Source of the DNA: an uncultured Muribaculaceae bacterium
GTDB lineage: Bacteria; Bacteroidota; Bacteroidia; Bacteroidales; Muribaculaceae
Reading direction: 5' to 3'
NCBI GenBank assembly: GCA_910584665.1
Contig: CAJUBL010000001.1
Coordinates: forward strand, 1 to 64,000
Length of the DNA: 64,000 bases
Positions 51,512 to 61,110 of the stretch are shown here, piece by piece. A program made the translations under genes and the position numbers. Below the pieces are notes generated by a model that was not told the origin of the DNA, searched no databases, and was given only the letters and a program-made list of their open reading frames with translations. Every line of letters begins with the position of its first letter. Positions within the stretch are counted from its first letter, which is position 1.

Positions 51512-52783
51512 TCAGCTGATGATGTCGAAGCCGGTGTAGCGGCGCAGGCATTCGGGAATCACGATGCCTTCTGGAGTCTGGTTGTTTTCCAGCAGGGCGG
51601 CCATGATACGTGGCAGGGCGAGAGCCGAGCCGTTGAGTGTGTGGCACAGGCGGGTCTTTTTGTCTTCACCACGGTATCGACACTTCAGGCGGTTGGCCTG
51701 ATATGTCTCGAAATTTGATACGGACGATACCTCGAGCCAGCGTTTCTGTGCGGCCGAGAAAACCTCGAAGTCGAATGTGATGGCTGATGTGAAACTCATG
51801 TCACCTCCACACAGACGCAGTATGTGCCAGGGGAGACCGAGTTTGTCAAGCAGGGACTGTACGTGGTCTTTCATCTCCTCGAGAGCGGCGTATGAGTTTT
51901 CTGGTTTCTCGATGCGTACGATTTCGACCTTGTCAAACTGGTGCAGACGGTTCAGACCGCGTACGTCCTTGCCGTAGCTTCCGGCTTCACGGCGGAAGCA
52001 TGCCGAGTACGCACAGTTCTTGACCGGTAGCTGGGCGTCGCTCAGTATGACGTCCCGGTAGAGGTTTGTGACGGGTACCTCGGCGGTGGGTATAAGGTAG
52101 AGGTTGTCGACTTCGCAGTGGTACATCTGTCCTTCTTTGTCTGGGAGCTGTCCTGTTCCGTATCCTGATGCCTCGTTTACGACATACGGGGGTTGTATCT
52201 CGAGGTATCCTGCTTCGCCGGCCTGGTCAAGAAAGAACTGAATGAGTGCCCGTTGCAGGCGTGCACCCTTGCCTGTGTATACCGGGAACCCTGCACCGGT
52301 TATCTTGACACCGAGGTCAAAGTCTATCAGGTTGTATTTTTTTGCCAGATCCCAGTGCGGAAGGGCGTTCTCCGGGAGATCAGGCATGGGACCGCCGGTT
52401 TTCTCCACGATATTGTCGGCGGCTGTGCGGCCTTCCGGCACCATGTCACACGGCAGATTGGGAATGGTGAGCAGTATATCCCGGATAGCTCGTTCGGTTT
52501 CTGACAGACGGTCGGCAAGCAGTTTCTGCGATTCTTTGATGGAGGCGACAGCAGCCTTGGCGGCTTCGGCTTCCTCGCGTTTCCCTTCTTTCATGAGGCG
52601 GCCTATCTCGGCGGCTTTTCTGTTGAGTTCTGCGGCCTGATTGTCGTTGTTGAGCTGCAGTTCACGGCGGGCCGTGTCGAGGGCGAGCACGCTCGCGATC
52701 GGCTCTTTGCCGTCAAAACCCTTGATGCCCAGTTTTTTGATCACGAGCTCGGGATTTTCCTTGATTTGTTGTATTGTAAGCAT
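51512..52783 (-). CDS. serS: Seryl-tRNA synthetase
   Basis: 423 residues, the full class II enzyme that charges tRNA-Ser (and tRNA-Sec where present). The N-terminal two-helix arm (about 25-105) is rich in Ala/Glu/Lys. The core has IPTAEVPVTNLYRDVIL, motif 2 FRREAGSYGKDVRGLNRLHQFDKVEIV, and motif 3 near the end (NGSALALPRIMAALLENNQ). No insertion or truncation is seen. It is followed downstream on the same strand by nothing before the terminator at 51439-51480. Upstream lies the YqeY gene, also on the minus strand, with 58 nt between them. Confidence 0.97.
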   Translation of the reverse strand: MLTIQQIKENPELVIKKLGIKGFDGKEPIASVLALDTARRELQLNNDNQAAELNRKAAEIGRLMKEGKREEAEAAKAAVASIKESQKLLADRLSETERAIRDILLTIPNLPCDMVPEGRTAADNIVEKTGGPMPDLPENALPHWDLAKKYNLIDFDLGVKITGAGFPVYTGKGARLQRALIQFFLDQAGEAGYLEIQPPYVVNEASGYGTGQLPDKEGQMYHCEVDNLYLIPTAEVPVTNLYRDVILSDAQLPVKNCAYSACFRREAGSYGKDVRGLNRLHQFDKVEIVRIEKPENSYAALEEMKDHVQSLLDKLGLPWHILRLCGGDMSFTSAITFDFEVFSAAQKRWLEVSSVSNFETYQANRLKCRYRGEDKKTRLCHTLNGSALALPRIMAALLENNQTPEGIVIPECLRRYTGFDIIS

Positions 52784-52841
52784 TGTTTAAGTGTTTTTGA
52801 CGTTGTGATATCCCGATCCTGAAAGGATGCACCGGAGGGGG

Positions 52842-53294
52842 TTATCTGCTGAGTAACTCTTTGACTCTGGCTGAGATGGCGCGCCCGTCGGCAAGTCCGG
52901 CCAGTTCCTTTGTCGCTGTTCCCATGACTTTGCCCATCATGGCCGGGGATGTGGCTCCTACACGTGCGATGATCTCCTGCAGGCGGGCTGTGAGCTCATC
53001 CTCAGATAATTGTTTTGGGAGATATTCCTCGATTACCGCTACCTCGGCGAGTTCGTTCTCGGCGAGTTCCGGACGGGACTGCTCGCTGTATATGGCCGCA
53101 CTCTCACGGCGTTGTTTGGCCATCTTTACGAGGATGCGTGTGGCAGCCTCGTCGGTCAGGGTGCCGTCGGCGCCTTTTGCTGTCCTGGCCTCGAGAAACT
53201 CTTTCTTGATTCCGCGCAGAGCCTCGAGTCTCACGCGGTCTTTTGCCAACATGGCCTTCTTTATGTCGGCCGATATTGTATCGAATAAATCCAT
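52842..53294 (-). CDS. GatB/YqeY domain protein
   Basis: 150 residues from ATG 53294 (an in-frame TTG at 53300 is less likely). The protein matches stand-alone YqeY: DLFDTISADIKKAMLAKDRVRLEALRGIK at the start, KMAKQRRESAAIYSEQSRPELAENELAE in the middle, and VGATSPAMMGKVMGTATKELAGLADGRAISARVKELL at the end. That last part resembles the tRNA-binding tail of GatB. The role is not settled; a tRNA-related function is assumed from the homology. It diverges from the TIGR02757 gene and precedes serS. Confidence 0.93.
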   Translation of the reverse strand: MDLFDTISADIKKAMLAKDRVRLEALRGIKKEFLEARTAKGADGTLTDEAATRILVKMAKQRRESAAIYSEQSRPELAENELAEVAVIEEYLPKQLSEDELTARLQEIIARVGATSPAMMGKVMGTATKELAGLADGRAISARVKELLSR

Positions 53295-53362
53295 GATCAA
53301 GTGGTTTTACTTTGAGTGTGCAAATTTAGTGAGAATATTGCAATGTAAGTATAAATTATAGC

Positions 53363-53370
53363 TAATTTTG
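53363..53370 (+). promoter_or_regulatory. Candidate -7 box of the TIGR02757 gene
   Basis: TAATTTTG lies 21 nt before ATG 53392, with a TTG 22 nt upstream. On the other strand CAAATTTA at 53321-53328 reads TAAATTTG, a matching -7 box for the divergent YqeY gene. Confidence 0.55.
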
Positions 53371-53391
53371 CAGTGTGAAAATCAAAAAAAG

Positions 53392-54186
53392 ATGACAGGA
53401 ACCGTTATAAATGATATTGTGGTGAGCCGTGAGGTGGCCGACCTGCTCGAGAGCGAGGCTGCGCGTATCAATTCGCCGGCTTTCATAGCCGATGATCCGG
53501 TGCAGTTCCCCCGCCGCTATTCCGCTCTGCCTGATATCGAGATCGCATCGTTGCTGTCGGCGACCATAGCCTGGGGCAACCGTAAGATGATATGCCGTGA
53601 CTGTGACCGTATGATGTCGATGATGGATTCGTCTCCCTATGCGTTCATGATGGACGGAGCGTACGAGTCGCTGGATCCCGATGCCAATGTCCACCGCACG
53701 TTCTTTAACCGTAATCTGCAGTATTATCTGAGGGGGCTTCGCTCGATATACAGCCGTTATCCCTCGCTGGCCGACTGGGCGCGTCATCAGGGCGTGGCCT
53801 GTATGGAGGCGCCGGCATGGGAGTTTACATCACGTCTGCAGTATGAGTTCATGGCTGCCGGTAACGGCTGTGCCGACAGCCGTTGTCTGCCGCAGAATCT
53901 CGACAAGACGGCTCTGAAACGTATCAATATGGCTTTGCGATGGCTTGTAAGGGATGACGGTATCGTCGACATGGGTGTATGGGATTTTCTGAAGCCTTCA
54001 CAGCTGTATATACCGCTTGACGTACATGTCGGCAATGTGTCGCGCTCACTTGGATTGCTGACACGGAAGCAGGATGACCGTCGTGCTGTCAATGAACTGA
54101 CCGCAGTGATGCGTACTCTCCGTCCTGAGGATCCGGTAATCTACGATTATGCGCTTTTCGGTATCGGCATAGGGTGTAAATATTAG
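53392..54186 (+). CDS. TIGR02757-family protein
   Basis: 264 residues from ATG 53392; the open frame begins at a TTG within the promoter box and is rejected. The protein is of a conserved Bacteroidota family (TIGR02757) with no assigned function. Recognised parts are DDPVQFPRRYSALPDIEIASLLSATIAWGNRKMI (about 33-66) and KRINMALRWLVRDDGIVDMGVWDFLKPSQLYIPLDVHVGNVSR (about 183-225). The ending is EDPVIYDYALFGIGI. The second segment is reminiscent of helix-hairpin-helix DNA glycosylases, which is a suggestion only. It is monocistronic. Confidence 0.85.
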   Translation: MTGTVINDIVVSREVADLLESEAARINSPAFIADDPVQFPRRYSALPDIEIASLLSATIAWGNRKMICRDCDRMMSMMDSSPYAFMMDGAYESLDPDANVHRTFFNRNLQYYLRGLRSIYSRYPSLADWARHQGVACMEAPAWEFTSRLQYEFMAAGNGCADSRCLPQNLDKTALKRINMALRWLVRDDGIVDMGVWDFLKPSQLYIPLDVHVGNVSRSLGLLTRKQDDRRAVNELTAVMRTLRPEDPVIYDYALFGIGIGCKY

Positions 54187-54229
54187 GCCGGTTTTTTCAG
54201 CCTCGTTGTCTCTGTGCGCCTTGGTGTGA

Positions 54230-55075
54230 TCAGAAATCGCTGAACAGTTCAGGCTTGATTACTATGCCTACGCGTAGCTGTGAGTGGAATTTGTTGTATT
54301 CCAGAAGGCCCTCTCCGTATCCGTTGTAGTATTGCATGAACAGAAACTGGTTCTGGGTGCGGCTCAGACGGAATGCCAGTTCGACAATCGTGTTGTAGTT
54401 GAAGATGTTCCACGTCTTGCGTCTGACGAGGACCACGCTGCCGCTCCACCGTCGGTTGTTGCTGAGTACCGAGGTGCCTATCTGGTATATGCCGCTGTAT
54501 TTCAGTATGTCCTTATTGTTGACGCCGTCAACGATGGGTATCCATACTTTGCCGTGCACCATCAGGTTGTTGTCGATTATTATGTTGGCCCCAAGCGAGA
54601 CTTTGTTCCAGGAACGGGACCAGATGCTGTCGCGTCCGTTGCTTTCGTGCTCGATCTGGAAGGTCAGTTTGCCTATGTACCGTCCTTTTGAAAACAGAGG
54701 TTTTGCCAGTCCGAGACCCGGGTTGAAGTTGAGGTCGGTCATGGGCATGGAGTTTTCGAGAATATTCCAGAACACTTTCTGGGTATAGTAAAGGTATAGA
54801 TATGTGCCCCCCGGCAGAGTCGACTTTGTGAGTTTCTGGGCTATGGAAACCTGAAACTTGACATTGGTGTTCTGCTTTGTCACCTTTTGTCCGATAGCCG
54901 GGCCGAAGATAAAGTAATTGTCTTTGTAGAGTCCGAAGTATGGACCTTTGTCGAAAGCGCGTCTCACGCTGTCAGCATTGATTTTTGCCTCGTCCCGTAT
55001 AGGAACTATCTGTCCCGAAGCCTGAATGACGCCGAGCAGAGTTATGATTGAAATAATGATGTGACGAATTCTCAT
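54230..55075 (-). CDS. Outer-membrane phospholipase A (OMPLA, PldA family)
   Basis: 281 residues from ATG 55075; the frame extends to 55165 but the extra 30 residues do not look like a signal region, while RIRHIIISIITLLGVIQASG does. The catalytic signature of OMPLA is complete: His133 and Ser135 in EHESNG and Asn147 in SRSWNKV. Alternating strands make up a 12-stranded barrel, ending QLRVGIVIKPELFSDF. The enzyme hydrolyses phospholipids that leak into the outer leaflet, normally as a Ca2+-dependent dimer. It lies alone, convergent with the TIGR02757 gene. Confidence 0.92.
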   Translation of the reverse strand: MRIRHIIISIITLLGVIQASGQIVPIRDEAKINADSVRRAFDKGPYFGLYKDNYFIFGPAIGQKVTKQNTNVKFQVSIAQKLTKSTLPGGTYLYLYYTQKVFWNILENSMPMTDLNFNPGLGLAKPLFSKGRYIGKLTFQIEHESNGRDSIWSRSWNKVSLGANIIIDNNLMVHGKVWIPIVDGVNNKDILKYSGIYQIGTSVLSNNRRWSGSVVLVRRKTWNIFNYNTIVELAFRLSRTQNQFLFMQYYNGYGEGLLEYNKFHSQLRVGIVIKPELFSDF

Positions 55076-55204
55076 ATGTATTCTGTGGCAGGGTGTGCGT
55101 TCTGTTAAGCCCGGTAGGTTACGGGACTCCAAAGTTATGACAATTCTGTGGATTATTTTGTTCAAAGTATGTGCCGGATGGAGTATGATGTGGTCGTAAA
55201 GGGA

Positions 55205-55241
55205 ACAGCCCGATACCTCTCGATCGGGGGTACCGGGCTGT
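55205..55241. terminator. Hairpin downstream of gapA
   Basis: Stem ACAGCCCG/CGGGCTGT (55205-55212 with 55234-55241), extended inward by a TACC/GGTA pairing, lies 27 nt past the gapA stop codon on the minus strand. T content after it is low. Confidence 0.6.
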
Positions 55242-55268
55242 CCGTTATATGAGTAATTCGGTGGATGA

Positions 55269-56288
<1,020 letters not shown>

Positions 56289-56334
56289 TTATTAATTAGT
56301 TTATATTGGGTTGTTTACTGACGTTTTTACCCTG

Positions 56335-56372
56335 ACCTGACGGTCAGGTTCTTTTTAGCCGACGCAAAATTA
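56335..56372 (-). promoter_or_regulatory. gapA promoter box and leader palindrome
   Basis: On the minus strand TAATTTTG (56372-56365) is a likely -7 box. Just downstream of it ACCTGA-CCG-TCAGGT (56349-56335) is a perfect 6-bp palindrome close to the expected start of the transcript. It could be a 5' stem-loop or an operator. The rest of 56280-56590 is AT-rich and holds no gene. Confidence 0.5.
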
Positions 56373-56557
56373 CTAATTATTTCATTCACTTGTATATATT
56401 GAATAAAAAAATTAATGAAAAATTTCGTTAATCGGGTGTTCTGAGACGGATTGTCTGAAAAATAAGAGAAACATATTTTTTCCGGCCGATGCGGCATGGA
56501 GCTGTTTACATCTGTTTAAAAAAACATGCAGATAGGTGTGTATAAACAAAATATTCT

Positions 56558-56565
56558 TAACTTTG
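56558..56565 (+). promoter_or_regulatory. Candidate -7 box of the ATP-grasp/lipid operon
   Basis: TAACTTTG, 25 nt before the ATP-grasp start codon, fits TAnnTTTG. No TTTG is found at the -33 position (the region reads GGTGTG). Confidence 0.5.
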
Positions 56566-56590
56566 CACGATTATTGACAAACCAATCTAC

Positions 56591-57466
56591 ATGGCACAGA
56601 TAAAGATAGCAGCTATAATGCGAGCCGGAGCATTCTCTCCCAACCACATCGCCAACGATGCAAGCATACTGAGCAACGTTGCCGAGCAACTGCGTCGCCG
56701 TGGCTGTGAGGTAAATGTATACAGTGAGGAGCAGCTTAATGCCGGAGCGGTTACCGAGCCGGTTGTCATCAACATGTGCCGTGAACAGAGATCGCTGCGT
56801 GTGCTCGGGGAGATGCAGCGCGATGGTGTGACCGTTGTCAATTCGCCGGCCGGTATAGCCGACTGCATACGTGAGCGCCAGACGCGCATCCTTATAGGGA
56901 GCAATATTCCGTTTCCCGAGAGTGTCATCACGAGTACCGATGTTGTCATAAAGGACGAACTGAAGCGTCGCGGTATTGACAAATGCTGGATAAAGCGGGC
57001 CGATAATTATGCCATGCATAAGGAGGATGTGTCGTATGTTCGGACGCCCCAGGAGGCTCAGGAGGTGCTTCAGGAGTATTTCCTGAGGGGTATCACCAGG
57101 GCGGTGATCTCGCGTCATGTCAAGGGTGATATAGTCAAGTTCTACGGTGTGCAGGGTAGTTCGTTCTTCCACTGGTATTTCCCATATGATCCGGACCATC
57201 ATATCGATATTTCCGATGCCGGCCGGTCCGGCCGTATCGAGACAGATCTGAAGAGTATCTGTTCCCAGGCTGCCGCCGAGCTCAATGTCATGGTCTATGG
57301 CGGTGATGCTGTCATAGATGCCGATGGGAATATCACCCTCATAGATTTCAACGACTGGCCCAGTTTCGCTCCCTGCCGTGCTGCGGCGGCCACAGCGATA
57401 GCCAAGGCGGTGATGGCCATGGTCAAACCACGTCGCCGGACATCATCATCAGGATCAGCAGTGTAA
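56591..57466 (+). CDS. ATP-grasp family protein (RimK-like)
   Basis: 291 residues without signal or membrane segments. An N-terminal Rossmann-like part (IKIAAIMRAGAFSPNHIANDASIL... VINMCREQRSLRVLGEMQRDGVTVVNSPAGIADCIRERQ) is followed by the ATP-grasp core. The core has CWIKRADNYAMH (about 137-148), KGDIVKFYGVQGSSFFHWYF (about 178-197) and the metal-binding end VIDADGNITLIDFNDWPSFAPC (about 239-260). Such enzymes join a carboxylate to an amine or thiol through an acyl phosphate. The substrate is unknown. The gene leads a five-gene run with GtrA-like, CDP-alcohol phosphotransferase, PAP2 and PdxA genes, suggesting a role in lipid or sugar-phosphate head-group chemistry. Confidence 0.82.
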   Translation: MAQIKIAAIMRAGAFSPNHIANDASILSNVAEQLRRRGCEVNVYSEEQLNAGAVTEPVVINMCREQRSLRVLGEMQRDGVTVVNSPAGIADCIRERQTRILIGSNIPFPESVITSTDVVIKDELKRRGIDKCWIKRADNYAMHKEDVSYVRTPQEAQEVLQEYFLRGITRAVISRHVKGDIVKFYGVQGSSFFHWYFPYDPDHHIDISDAGRSGRIETDLKSICSQAAAELNVMVYGGDAVIDADGNITLIDFNDWPSFAPCRAAAATAIAKAVMAMVKPRRRTSSSGSAV

Positions 57467-57496
57467 CACGGTTACCGCGTATATATCTACGGAAAG

Positions 57497-58048
57497 ATGA
57501 GTAATGCAAGCAAAATAGCCGACAAATTTATCAACGGGGGTGGTATTTTCACTTTCATCAGATCGTCATTGTCGTCACAGGTAGCGTCATGGATAGACAT
57601 GGGCGGCAGTATAGGTCTGGTGGCTCTGGGTGTGAGCGAGTGGCTTGCTACGCCCGTCGGAGCTGTTCTGGGCGGTATTGTCAACTGCTGTATTAACTAT
57701 AAGTTCACATTCCACGCCAGTGATTGTTCCGTCAAGGCGGTGGCGGTCAAATATGTTCTTATATGGCTTGGCAGTGTGCTGTTCAATACCGTCGGTACGT
57801 CGTTGCTGGCTAATGTTCTGGACAGCTGGCATATACTGGAGTCGATAGGATTTACTACCGTGGGTAGTTTCGCTGTTGCCCGAGTCATAGTGTCACTTGT
57901 GGTTTCGCTTGCCTGGAACTTTCTGATGCAGAAAACTTTTGTGTACCGTCGCCGCGAGAAATTTGATCCTTATGCCATACGTCTGGTCGACCTTTTGGGC
58001 CGGCTTTCGGGCTGTAGGCGCGACGGGTCGGTTAAAACTACGAAATAG
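57497..58048 (+). CDS. GtrA-like four-helix membrane protein
   Basis: 183 residues with four hydrophobic segments (about 25-50, 55-75, 90-115, 125-150) typical of GtrA. The end of helix 4, VSLAWNFLMQKTFVYR, and the helix-2 region GGIVNCCINYKFTF are family hallmarks. GtrA-like proteins are thought to move polyprenyl-linked sugars or lipids across the inner membrane. Here, next to two lipid head-group enzymes, it may flip a lipid product or intermediate, which is inference. Spacing to neighbours is 30 and 45 nt on the same strand. Confidence 0.87.
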   Translation: MSNASKIADKFINGGGIFTFIRSSLSSQVASWIDMGGSIGLVALGVSEWLATPVGAVLGGIVNCCINYKFTFHASDCSVKAVAVKYVLIWLGSVLFNTVGTSLLANVLDSWHILESIGFTTVGSFAVARVIVSLVVSLAWNFLMQKTFVYRRREKFDPYAIRLVDLLGRLSGCRRDGSVKTTK

Positions 58049-58093
58049 TCACTAAATCACCTATAATCTATAAACAGAACGTATACAATTATA

Positions 58094-58819
58094 ATGGGAA
58101 ACAGTATTTTCAAGAAAAAACGTGACGGGTTGCAGCAAGGTATCTATGTTGTGATCAATCCGTTTGTCAGGTTTTTGATCAGGATGGGAGTGACCCCCAA
58201 CATGGTCACCACGATAGGATTCTTAGGCAACCTTCTTGCTGCCGCAATGTTTGTTTATGCCGGAGTGATCCATCGTCGCGAACTGTCGCTTGATATCGAC
58301 GACCAGTACCAGTTCGGCTGGATAGGCTGGGGGGGCGGTATACTTATCCTTTTCTCTGTATTTGATATGCTTGACGGGCAGGTGGCACGTCTTGGCAAGA
58401 TGCAGTCGACTTTCGGAGCCATGTATGATTCTGTTCTGGACCGTTACAGCGAGCTTGTGACCCTCGGCGGTCTTACCTTTTATTTCCTTGAACTGCAGAC
58501 CGACGCTCTCGGTGAGATCGGAGCTCTGATAACGTTCATAGCCCTGATAGGTTCGATTATGGTAAGCTATGTGCGTGCCAGAGCCGAGGGGCTTGACATA
58601 GAGTGTAAGATAGGCCTGATGCAACGTCCGGAGCGTGTGGTCATAACGAGCCTTGCAGCTCTTGCTACCGGTATAGTCGGCAAGACGGTCGATATGGAGA
58701 CATTCAACGCCCTGTATATTCTTATAGGCGGAATGGCGGTCATCGCAGTCTTTGCCAATATCACTGCTTTCGCCCGTATCAACCACTGTCGTCGCGAACT
58801 ACGGCGTCTTAAGAAATGA
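58094..58819 (+). CDS. CDP-alcohol phosphatidyltransferase family enzyme
   Basis: 241 residues, an integral membrane enzyme that joins a CDP-linked lipid to an alcohol head group. The complete signature D91-x2-D94-G-x2-A-R-x8-G-x3-D112-x3-D116 is seen (Asp91, Asp94, Asp112, Asp116). Several hydrophobic helices surround it. A loop of about 25 residues (HRRELSLDIDDQYQFGW) before the motif is polar. In Bacteroides a similar protein next to an Aur1-like gene makes phosphatidylinositol phosphate. By context this could be that enzyme, but no inositol-phosphate synthase gene is in the window. Its stop overlaps the next start (ATGA). Confidence 0.9.
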   Translation: MGNSIFKKKRDGLQQGIYVVINPFVRFLIRMGVTPNMVTTIGFLGNLLAAAMFVYAGVIHRRELSLDIDDQYQFGWIGWGGGILILFSVFDMLDGQVARLGKMQSTFGAMYDSVLDRYSELVTLGGLTFYFLELQTDALGEIGALITFIALIGSIMVSYVRARAEGLDIECKIGLMQRPERVVITSLAALATGIVGKTVDMETFNALYILIGGMAVIAVFANITAFARINHCRRELRRLKK

Positions 58820-59766
58820 GAGAGCTACGTATCGCCCGAGGTTTTCCTGCATTCCGTGAGGGGCTGATTATGGCAGTGGCGCTCACGCTGTGGCTTGTAG
58901 TGACGGCTATGTTTGTCGGCTTCAGGCCGGAGCACCTCTACCTTGCTGTTCTTATCGCCGTGCTGTTCTTTGTGACAGGGGTTACCCGCCGCATGGTGGT
59001 CGCTCTGTTGCCGTTCATAGTCTTCGGTATATCATATGACTGGATGAACATCATACCGAACTATGAGGTGAACAGTGTGGATATCGAGGGGCTGTACCGT
59101 AACGAGAAGGCGATCTTCGGCATCACTGTACCAGGCGGTTCAGTGACACCAAATGAATTCTTCAGGTTGCATAATGCTCCCTGGGCGGATTTTCTGGCAG
59201 GGGTGTTTTATCTGTGCTGGGTTCCGGTGCCTATACTCTTCGGCCTGTGGCTTTACTTTGACCGTCAGGAGCGGGTATACCTTCATTTCGCCCTCGTATT
59301 CCTGTTTGTCAATCTGTTAGGTTTTGCCATATATTATATACATCCGGCGGCACCGCCATGGTATGTCGCAAAATACGGTACAGAGTTTATTGCCGGGACG
59401 CCGGGTGATGTGGCCGGGCTGGGACGCTTTGACCAGATGACGGGGTGGGCTGTATTCGATGGACTGTATGCCCGCAATTCCAATGTTTTTGCCGCGCTTC
59501 CGTCGCTTCACTCGGCCTATATGTTTATAGCGTTCATCTATACGTTCAGGGCTGATTGCCGGATGTGGCTGAAAGTGCTTTTCGGAGTGATAACGATGGG
59601 TATATGGTTTACGGCTGTATACTCAGGTCATCACTATCTCATTGATGTCATCTCCGGAATAGGGACTGCGCTTGCAGGAATAGTTCTGTTTGAGTTCGGG
59701 TTAATGAAAATCGGCGCGTTCAGGCGCTTTGTCGACAATACATATTGTAATTATATTAAAAAATGA
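58816..59766 (+). CDS. PAP2/Aur1-like inositol-phosphotransferase family protein
   Basis: 316 residues with about six membrane helices. The two catalytic strings of the Aur1/PAP2 class are present: ALPSLHSAYMFIAF with His232 and YSGHHYLIDV with His272/His273 and Asp277. In fungi Aur1 moves phosphoinositol from phosphatidylinositol to ceramide; Bacteroides homologues are proposed to do so with dihydroceramide. Alternatively it is a lipid phosphatase. The start overlaps the preceding phosphatidyltransferase gene by 4 nt and its end overlaps pdxA by 4 nt, so all three are coupled. Confidence 0.87.
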   Translation: MRELRIARGFPAFREGLIMAVALTLWLVVTAMFVGFRPEHLYLAVLIAVLFFVTGVTRRMVVALLPFIVFGISYDWMNIIPNYEVNSVDIEGLYRNEKAIFGITVPGGSVTPNEFFRLHNAPWADFLAGVFYLCWVPVPILFGLWLYFDRQERVYLHFALVFLFVNLLGFAIYYIHPAAPPWYVAKYGTEFIAGTPGDVAGLGRFDQMTGWAVFDGLYARNSNVFAALPSLHSAYMFIAFIYTFRADCRMWLKVLFGVITMGIWFTAVYSGHHYLIDVISGIGTALAGIVLFEFGLMKIGAFRRFVDNTYCNYIKK

Positions 59767-60851
59767 GCAAAGATATAAAGGTGGGTATCACTCACGGTGA
59801 CATCAACGGTATAGGTTATGAGGTGATTCTTAAAACCCTTGAGGATAACCGTATTCTTGAATTGTGTACTCCTGTGGTATACGGTTCGGTCCGTGCAGCC
59901 GGTTTTTACCGTAAGGGGCTTGAACTGGGTAACATACCGTTCTCCGTCATAGATAATGCCGGTCAGGCACATTGTGATGCGAACAACATTATAAATGTGG
60001 TGCCTGAGGATGTGAAGATAGAGCCCGGTGTACCGACTCCCGAGTCCGGGAGTGCGGCATTCGCGGCTCTTGAGCGAGCCGTGACCGACCTCAGGACCGG
60101 TGATATAGATGTTCTTGTGACAGCTCCGATAAATAAAAACACTATTCAGAGCGATGATTTCCATTTTGCCGGTCATACCGAGTATCTTGCAGACCGTGCC
60201 GGTGGTGATGCCCGGGCACTGATGATTCTGTTCAATGACCGTCTGAGGGTTGCTCTTGTCACCACACATTGTCCGATCGCCGATGTTGCCAAGGGTATTA
60301 CCGTTGAAAGTGTAAAGGAAAAGCTTGAGGATTTCTATCTGTCGCTGGAGAAAGATTTCGGGCTCAGCCATCCGCGTATCGCAGTTCTTGCTCTGAACCC
60401 GCATGCCGGTGACGGCGGCGTTATCGGTGATGAGGAGCAGAACATAATATGTCCGGCTATAGAGCAGGCACGCAAATGTGGTGTCAACTGTTACGGTCCA
60501 TATCCGGCCGATGGTTTTTTCGGTGCCGGGCAATATCTTAAGTTTGATGGTGTGCTGGCCATGTATCACGATCAGGGACTCGCTCCGTTCAAGACACTCG
60601 CAATGACCGGCGGTGTTAATTTTACGGCCGGACTGCCTTTTGTGCGTACGTCGCCTGATCACGGCACCGGTTATGATATCGCCGGAAAGGGGGAGGCCAG
60701 CGAGGAGTCAATGCGTGAGGCCATATATGCCGCTATAGATATATACCGCAATCGTGCCCGCTATGAGGAGTCGCACCGCAATCCGTTGCGTCGTCAGTAT
60801 TTTGACAGGAGCAAGGATAACGTGGTTCTGGACCTTACAAAGGAATCATGA
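59763..60851 (+). CDS. pdxA: 4-hydroxythreonine-4-phosphate dehydrogenase
   Basis: 362 residues. PdxA oxidises 4-phosphohydroxy-L-threonine in the DXP-independent-input branch of pyridoxal phosphate synthesis. The start GITHGDINGIGYEVI, the substrate/metal sites FHFAGHTEYLA and VALVTTHCPIADV, and ALNPHAGDGGVIGDEE, YHDQGLAPFKTLA and FVRTSPDHGTGYDIAGKG are all standard. The length is slightly above average because of a short insertion near 175-190. Translational overlap with the Aur1-like gene may be fortuitous packing rather than a shared pathway. Confidence 0.95.
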   Translation: MSKDIKVGITHGDINGIGYEVILKTLEDNRILELCTPVVYGSVRAAGFYRKGLELGNIPFSVIDNAGQAHCDANNIINVVPEDVKIEPGVPTPESGSAAFAALERAVTDLRTGDIDVLVTAPINKNTIQSDDFHFAGHTEYLADRAGGDARALMILFNDRLRVALVTTHCPIADVAKGITVESVKEKLEDFYLSLEKDFGLSHPRIAVLALNPHAGDGGVIGDEEQNIICPAIEQARKCGVNCYGPYPADGFFGAGQYLKFDGVLAMYHDQGLAPFKTLAMTGGVNFTAGLPFVRTSPDHGTGYDIAGKGEASEESMREAIYAAIDIYRNRARYEESHRNPLRRQYFDRSKDNVVLDLTKES

Positions 60852-60938
60852 TTGGGGCCGGGGTCTACAGGAGGCGGTGATCTGACCGGTCGGATATTTA
60901 CCAAATTACCTACTCTGATTGTGGAAATTGCATGTCAT

Positions 60939-60976
60939 AAAGCCTGAAAACAGCTGATTTTCAGGCTTTGTTTTTT
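60939..60976 (+). terminator. Rho-independent terminator of the pdxA operon
   Basis: Perfect 12-bp stem (60939-60950 with 60958-60969), 7-nt loop, then GTTTTTT. Confidence 0.9.
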
Positions 60977-61040
60977 ATCGGATGTTGCATTATACCTAAT
61001 TATATATCTACCAAAGCCAATTGTCGGGTAAAAACGGAAT

Positions 61041-61048
61041 TAATTTTG
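61041..61048 (+). promoter_or_regulatory. Candidate -7 box for the lipoprotein gene
   Basis: TAATTTTG, 62 nt before the start codon, with a TTG 17 nt upstream (shorter than usual). The leader is about 55 nt. Confidence 0.5.
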
Positions 61049-61110
61049 TGATGTTCCATAGCGTGAAGCCGGAACATATAAAATCACATTATTAATTTAA
61101 ATCGATATCG

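Noticed and set aside
59751..60662. 303-residue minus-strand frame opposite pdxA
   Set aside because: pdxA on the plus strand has every family motif; the antisense frame has none.
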